Assembly: GCA_009773555.1 (NCBI GenBank)
Contig: WSXZ01000033.1
Location: 1-45,359, forward strand
DNA from: Methylocystaceae bacterium
GTDB taxonomy: Bacteria > Pseudomonadota > Alphaproteobacteria > Rhizobiales > Beijerinckiaceae
Length of the DNA: 45,359 nt
Reading direction: 5' to 3'
Shown in pieces: positions 43,256 to 45,359 of this stretch (positions are counted from its first letter, which is position 1; every line of letters begins with the position of its first letter). The notes beneath the pieces were generated by a model. That model made no database searches. It was given only the letters and a program-made list of their open reading frames with translations, and was not told the origin of the DNA. Position numbers and translations under genes: made by a program.

Positions 43256-44332
43256 CTATTCGGCATAGGCGGTGGCGCCGCCCGGCAGTTTCGCCGCGAC
43301 GTCCTCATAGCGGCTGGTGCGCATGTCCATCATCGTCTCGAAGGCTTCATGCACCTCCTGGACCGAGCGAACTTTGAGCCGGCGGCCCTGCTGCTCATAG
43401 AAGATCGGCCTGTTGGCGCGCGCCGGCCTCGGCAGTAGCGACGCCGCCGACGTGTGCGGCGCCTCGTCCATGGTCCGCATGAAGCGCTCGGCGTCGTCAG
43501 GACCCAGGAAGTGGATGAGGTAGGTTTCGCCGCGGGTCAGAGGACGGCCGATCCTCTCGGCGATCCTGGCGCTGTCCTTTTTAAGCATTTCGGCGGCGAG
43601 AACCGCAGAAAGATAAGGATCGTTGCGCAAGCCCAGGATTTGCGCCCGCTTCTGTCCGCTGACGCGCGCCGAATCATCGCTCGCGATCGCCGCCGCCGTC
43701 TCGCCGTGGCCATGGCGCCAGCCGAAGGTCTTCATCGCCGTGAACCAAGTCTTCTCGACGAATTGGAAGAGCCCGCTGGCGGAAGAGGTCCGCGCCTTCG
43801 CCGTCGAGGAGAAATTCGACTCCTTGTCGGCGATGGCCATCAGCAGCGCCGGGTCCATTTCAGTCGTCTGCGCGGCCTTGACGACGCGCTCGACAATCGA
43901 CTGCTGCACCTTGACGGACCCGAACCGCATCACGCCCGGCGTATCGAAGGCGTCGTCACTCCCCAGCCGATGCGACCATGTGAGCGCCGCCTGCTCCAAA
44001 GAGAAATCCGAGTCGAGCGCCGTATCGTCATCGGCGGATTGCGTCAGCGTCGCCAGCGTCGTCAACGGAGAAGCGGCGACGCGGGCGCGTGCAGCGCGCG
44101 CGGTCCGCTCCGGACGACGAGTCTCGTCGCGTTCGGCGGTCATCGCCAGGACGGCCAGCACCGAAAGCAGGGTCGCGACGCAAAGCGCGCGCAACAAAGG
44201 AGAACAGGATTGATCAAGCAGCAAGCCCGGCAGGGTCGCCTGGGGCGACGCCTTGGACTGCCGGCCTGAGCGAGGCGACGCGACCTTCTCGTCCTTGGAA
44301 GGCGGCGGGGCGTTCGTCACCGTGACGGTCAT
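43256..44332 (-). CDS. Membrane-anchored lytic transglycosylase (SLT domain)
   Basis: This 358-residue protein has a cytosolic N-terminus, one membrane anchor near residue 50 (LLRALCVATLLSVLAVLAM) and an Arg-rich linker. An SLT lysozyme-like domain then spans about 150-290: LLMAIADKESNFSSTAKARTSSASGLFQFVEKTWF, with catalytic Glu in DKESNF and the ASGLFQF motif. It would cleave the MurNAc-GlcNAc bond with 1,6-anhydro formation. The start is ATG 44330-44332. The N-terminal anchor is longer than in classical Slt. Confidence 0.88.
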   Translation of the reverse strand: MTVTVTNAPPPSKDEKVASPRSGRQSKASPQATLPGLLLDQSCSPLLRALCVATLLSVLAVLAMTAERDETRRPERTARAARARVAASPLTTLATLTQSADDDTALDSDFSLEQAALTWSHRLGSDDAFDTPGVMRFGSVKVQQSIVERVVKAAQTTEMDPALLMAIADKESNFSSTAKARTSSASGLFQFVEKTWFTAMKTFGWRHGHGETAAAIASDDSARVSGQKRAQILGLRNDPYLSAVLAAEMLKKDSARIAERIGRPLTRGETYLIHFLGPDDAERFMRTMDEAPHTSAASLLPRPARANRPIFYEQQGRRLKVRSVQEVHEAFETMMDMRTSRYEDVAAKLPGGATAYAE

Positions 44333-44531
44333 GCTTCGCGGTTTCTCCACAATTACGCAAAGTTTGCGTAAACAGAAGGTTACCTGCGATGCGGGGCGAA
44401 AGATCGGCGGCCGAGGCCATGCTCGCGCCATAATCAAGGCCGCGCCATAGGCGCGCCGCAGCTGAAAAGCTTGTTAAAACAAGGCGTTGCGCAGACAGGC
44501 CGTCCGCTGTCGCCACAATGACGCCACTAGT

Positions 44532-44562
44532 CGAGACGCGAACGCGCCGCCGCGGCGTCTCG
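44532..44562 (-). terminator. Possible terminator hairpin downstream of bamE
   Basis: CGAGACGC (44532-44539) and GCGTCTCG (44555-44562) pair perfectly over a GC-rich 15-base loop, 20 bases after the bamE stop on the minus strand. No clear U-run is present, so intrinsic termination is uncertain. Confidence 0.35.
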
Positions 44563-44581
44563 AAACGAGCGGCGGGTGTCT

Positions 44582-45028
44582 CTAAAAGAGATTCGACACC
44601 TTGGAGAGCATGCCTTGGAGCAGATGATACTCGGGGCCGGCGCTGGGCGTCGTGCGGGTGATGAAGTCGATCGGCTTTCCGTCTTCCATGCCGTAATCCG
44701 CGACGCGCTGAACCTTCTTCGACTTGTCGAAGTAGACCGCGTAGACGCGCTGATCGGTAATATTCTGAGGCATGAAGGCGAACTGACGCTCGATGCGCTG
44801 ACTGACGTAATACCAAGCGTCGCCGCCGACAGTCGACGTCGTCGAGGGGGTGCCAAGGACCGTCATCACCTGCTGCGCCGACATGCCAGGCTTGATCTGC
44901 CCGGTGCTGCGCGAATCGAGGACGGCGCCGCGGTTGACGACGCCCTCATACCCGAGACAACCTGCAAGCGAAACCGCGAGGCCGGCCACAGCCGCCAAAC
45001 GAGAAAAGACGCGCAAAGCCTGCGCCAT
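44582..45028 (-). CDS. bamE: Outer-membrane lipoprotein BamE (SmpA/OmlA family)
   Basis: This 148-residue lipoprotein has a signal peptide and lipobox LAGC (RLAAVAGLAVSLAGC). The SmpA/OmlA fold follows: GQIKPGMSAQQVMTVLGTPSTTSTVGGDAWYYVSQ, then RVYAVYFDKSKKVQRVADYG. BamE is a non-essential part of the BAM complex that inserts outer-membrane proteins. Because it needs triacylation, it is a client of the Lnt encoded at 10.9 kb. GGAGAT lies 6 bases before ATG 45026-45028. Confidence 0.93.
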   Translation of the reverse strand: MAQALRVFSRLAAVAGLAVSLAGCLGYEGVVNRGAVLDSRSTGQIKPGMSAQQVMTVLGTPSTTSTVGGDAWYYVSQRIERQFAFMPQNITDQRVYAVYFDKSKKVQRVADYGMEDGKPIDFITRTTPSAGPEYHLLQGMLSKVSNLF

Positions 45029-45207
45029 GAATATCTCCGAAATCTCCCGCCGCAGCGCGCCTGCGCCCGGTCGATCGTCATTCGCCAAATCCGTAATCTT
45101 CGAACGCAGCGAAAGCAAGACGGCTGTTCTCGCGCTGCGCCGCGCTGGCGTCCGTGCGCCAACGCACATATTTGAGTATTGAACGCGCGCGACCTGGAGA
45201 CGACGCC

Positions 45208-45359
45208 ATGAACGACACTTTCGACTCGCATCCGCCGCTTTCGCGCCGTCTCGCTGTCTCTGAAGTGCCGTCCGAAGGTCTCGACGTCGACATCCGGGCG
45301 ACGCCGGCCGAGTGCGCCGCACTGGCGCAGCACAATGCGCTGCCCGCTGTCCATTCGCT
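45208..45359 (+). CDS. DUF177 (YceD-like) protein, N-terminal fragment
   Basis: The first 50 residues are visible before the right edge: LSRRLAVSEVPSEGLDVDI, then RATPAECAALAQHNALPAV. This matches the start of alphaproteobacterial DUF177/YceD proteins, which lie between bamE and plsX in many relatives and are linked to 23S rRNA or L32 maturation. GGAGA precedes ATG 45208. In many relatives a ubiquinol-cytochrome c chaperone gene lies between; none fits in the 179-base gap here. Confidence 0.8.
   Translation, partial: MNDTFDSHPPLSRRLAVSEVPSEGLDVDIRATPAECAALAQHNALPAVHS

Overview
The window is a GC-rich chromosomal segment of an alphaproteobacterium. The gene order nfu–tsaB–rimI–miaB–phoH–ybeY–corC–lnt–XRE–metK–trmB is typical of the Hyphomicrobiales (Rhizobiales). 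The DksA, type-2 ArgC, BamE and DUF177 sequences also fit that order, and protein wording recalls Methylocystis/Methylosinus-type methylotrophs. That genus-level guess is by eye and uncertain. Nearly everything is housekeeping. No tRNA, rRNA, CRISPR array, prophage or insertion sequence was seen.

Layout. 1-2.0 kb: the proline-rich end of an unidentified gene, dksA and icd. 2.1-5.6 kb: a SPOUT RNA methyltransferase, two small genes, an Nfu Fe-S scaffold, a broken tsaB and rimI. 5.6-6.3 kb: a Phd/VapC toxin-antitoxin pair. 6.4-15.4 kb: the tRNA/ribosome-maturation and envelope cluster miaB-phoH-ybeY-corC-lnt, then XRE-metK-trmB, with an AT-richer XRE gene inserted before lnt. 15.5-18.2 kb: a CnoX/YbbN-like thioredoxin, a LON-domain protein, a Trm112-like protein and a TesB thioesterase. 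18.5-20.4 kb: the first glnK-amtB pair. 20.7-23.7 kb: a periplasmic 5'-nucleotidase and a convergent semialdehyde dehydrogenase. 23.8-30.4 kb: a Yej-type peptide ABC operon, with a second VapC-type TA pair between yejE and a broken yejF. 30.4-33.1 kb: a leftward MaoC / NlpC-P60 / broken leucyl aminopeptidase operon. 33.3-35.1 kb: a second glnK-amtB pair behind a very good sigma-54 promoter. 35.3-36.3 kb: rplM-rpsI. 36.4-39.7 kb: a broken secreted-protein gene, an MHS-type MFS transporter and a POT peptide symporter. 39.7-41.1 kb: an AT-richer two-gene cassette coding a winged-helix protein and a HEPN-like/winged-helix protein. 41.1-45.4 kb: a flavodoxin-like reductase, a 61-residue membrane protein, DUF1289, argC, a lytic transglycosylase, bamE and the start of a DUF177 gene.

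Two themes stand out. First, four genes (tsaB, yejF, leucyl aminopeptidase and a small secreted protein) are each split by one frame-breaking short deletion, and in three of them it removes a highly conserved motif. Either these are real decay events or the assembly has dropped short segments. tsaB is normally essential, so this needs checking on reads. Second, small foreign-looking cassettes (two TA pairs, a solitary XRE regulator and the HEPN-like/winged-helix pair) sit inside otherwise conserved housekeeping neighbourhoods. The HEPN-like pair at 39.87-41.09 kb is the best candidate for an undescribed, possibly defensive, system.

Nitrogen supply is the main physiological thread: two P-II/ammonium-channel pairs, peptide uptake by Yej and POT, a leucyl aminopeptidase and arginine synthesis.
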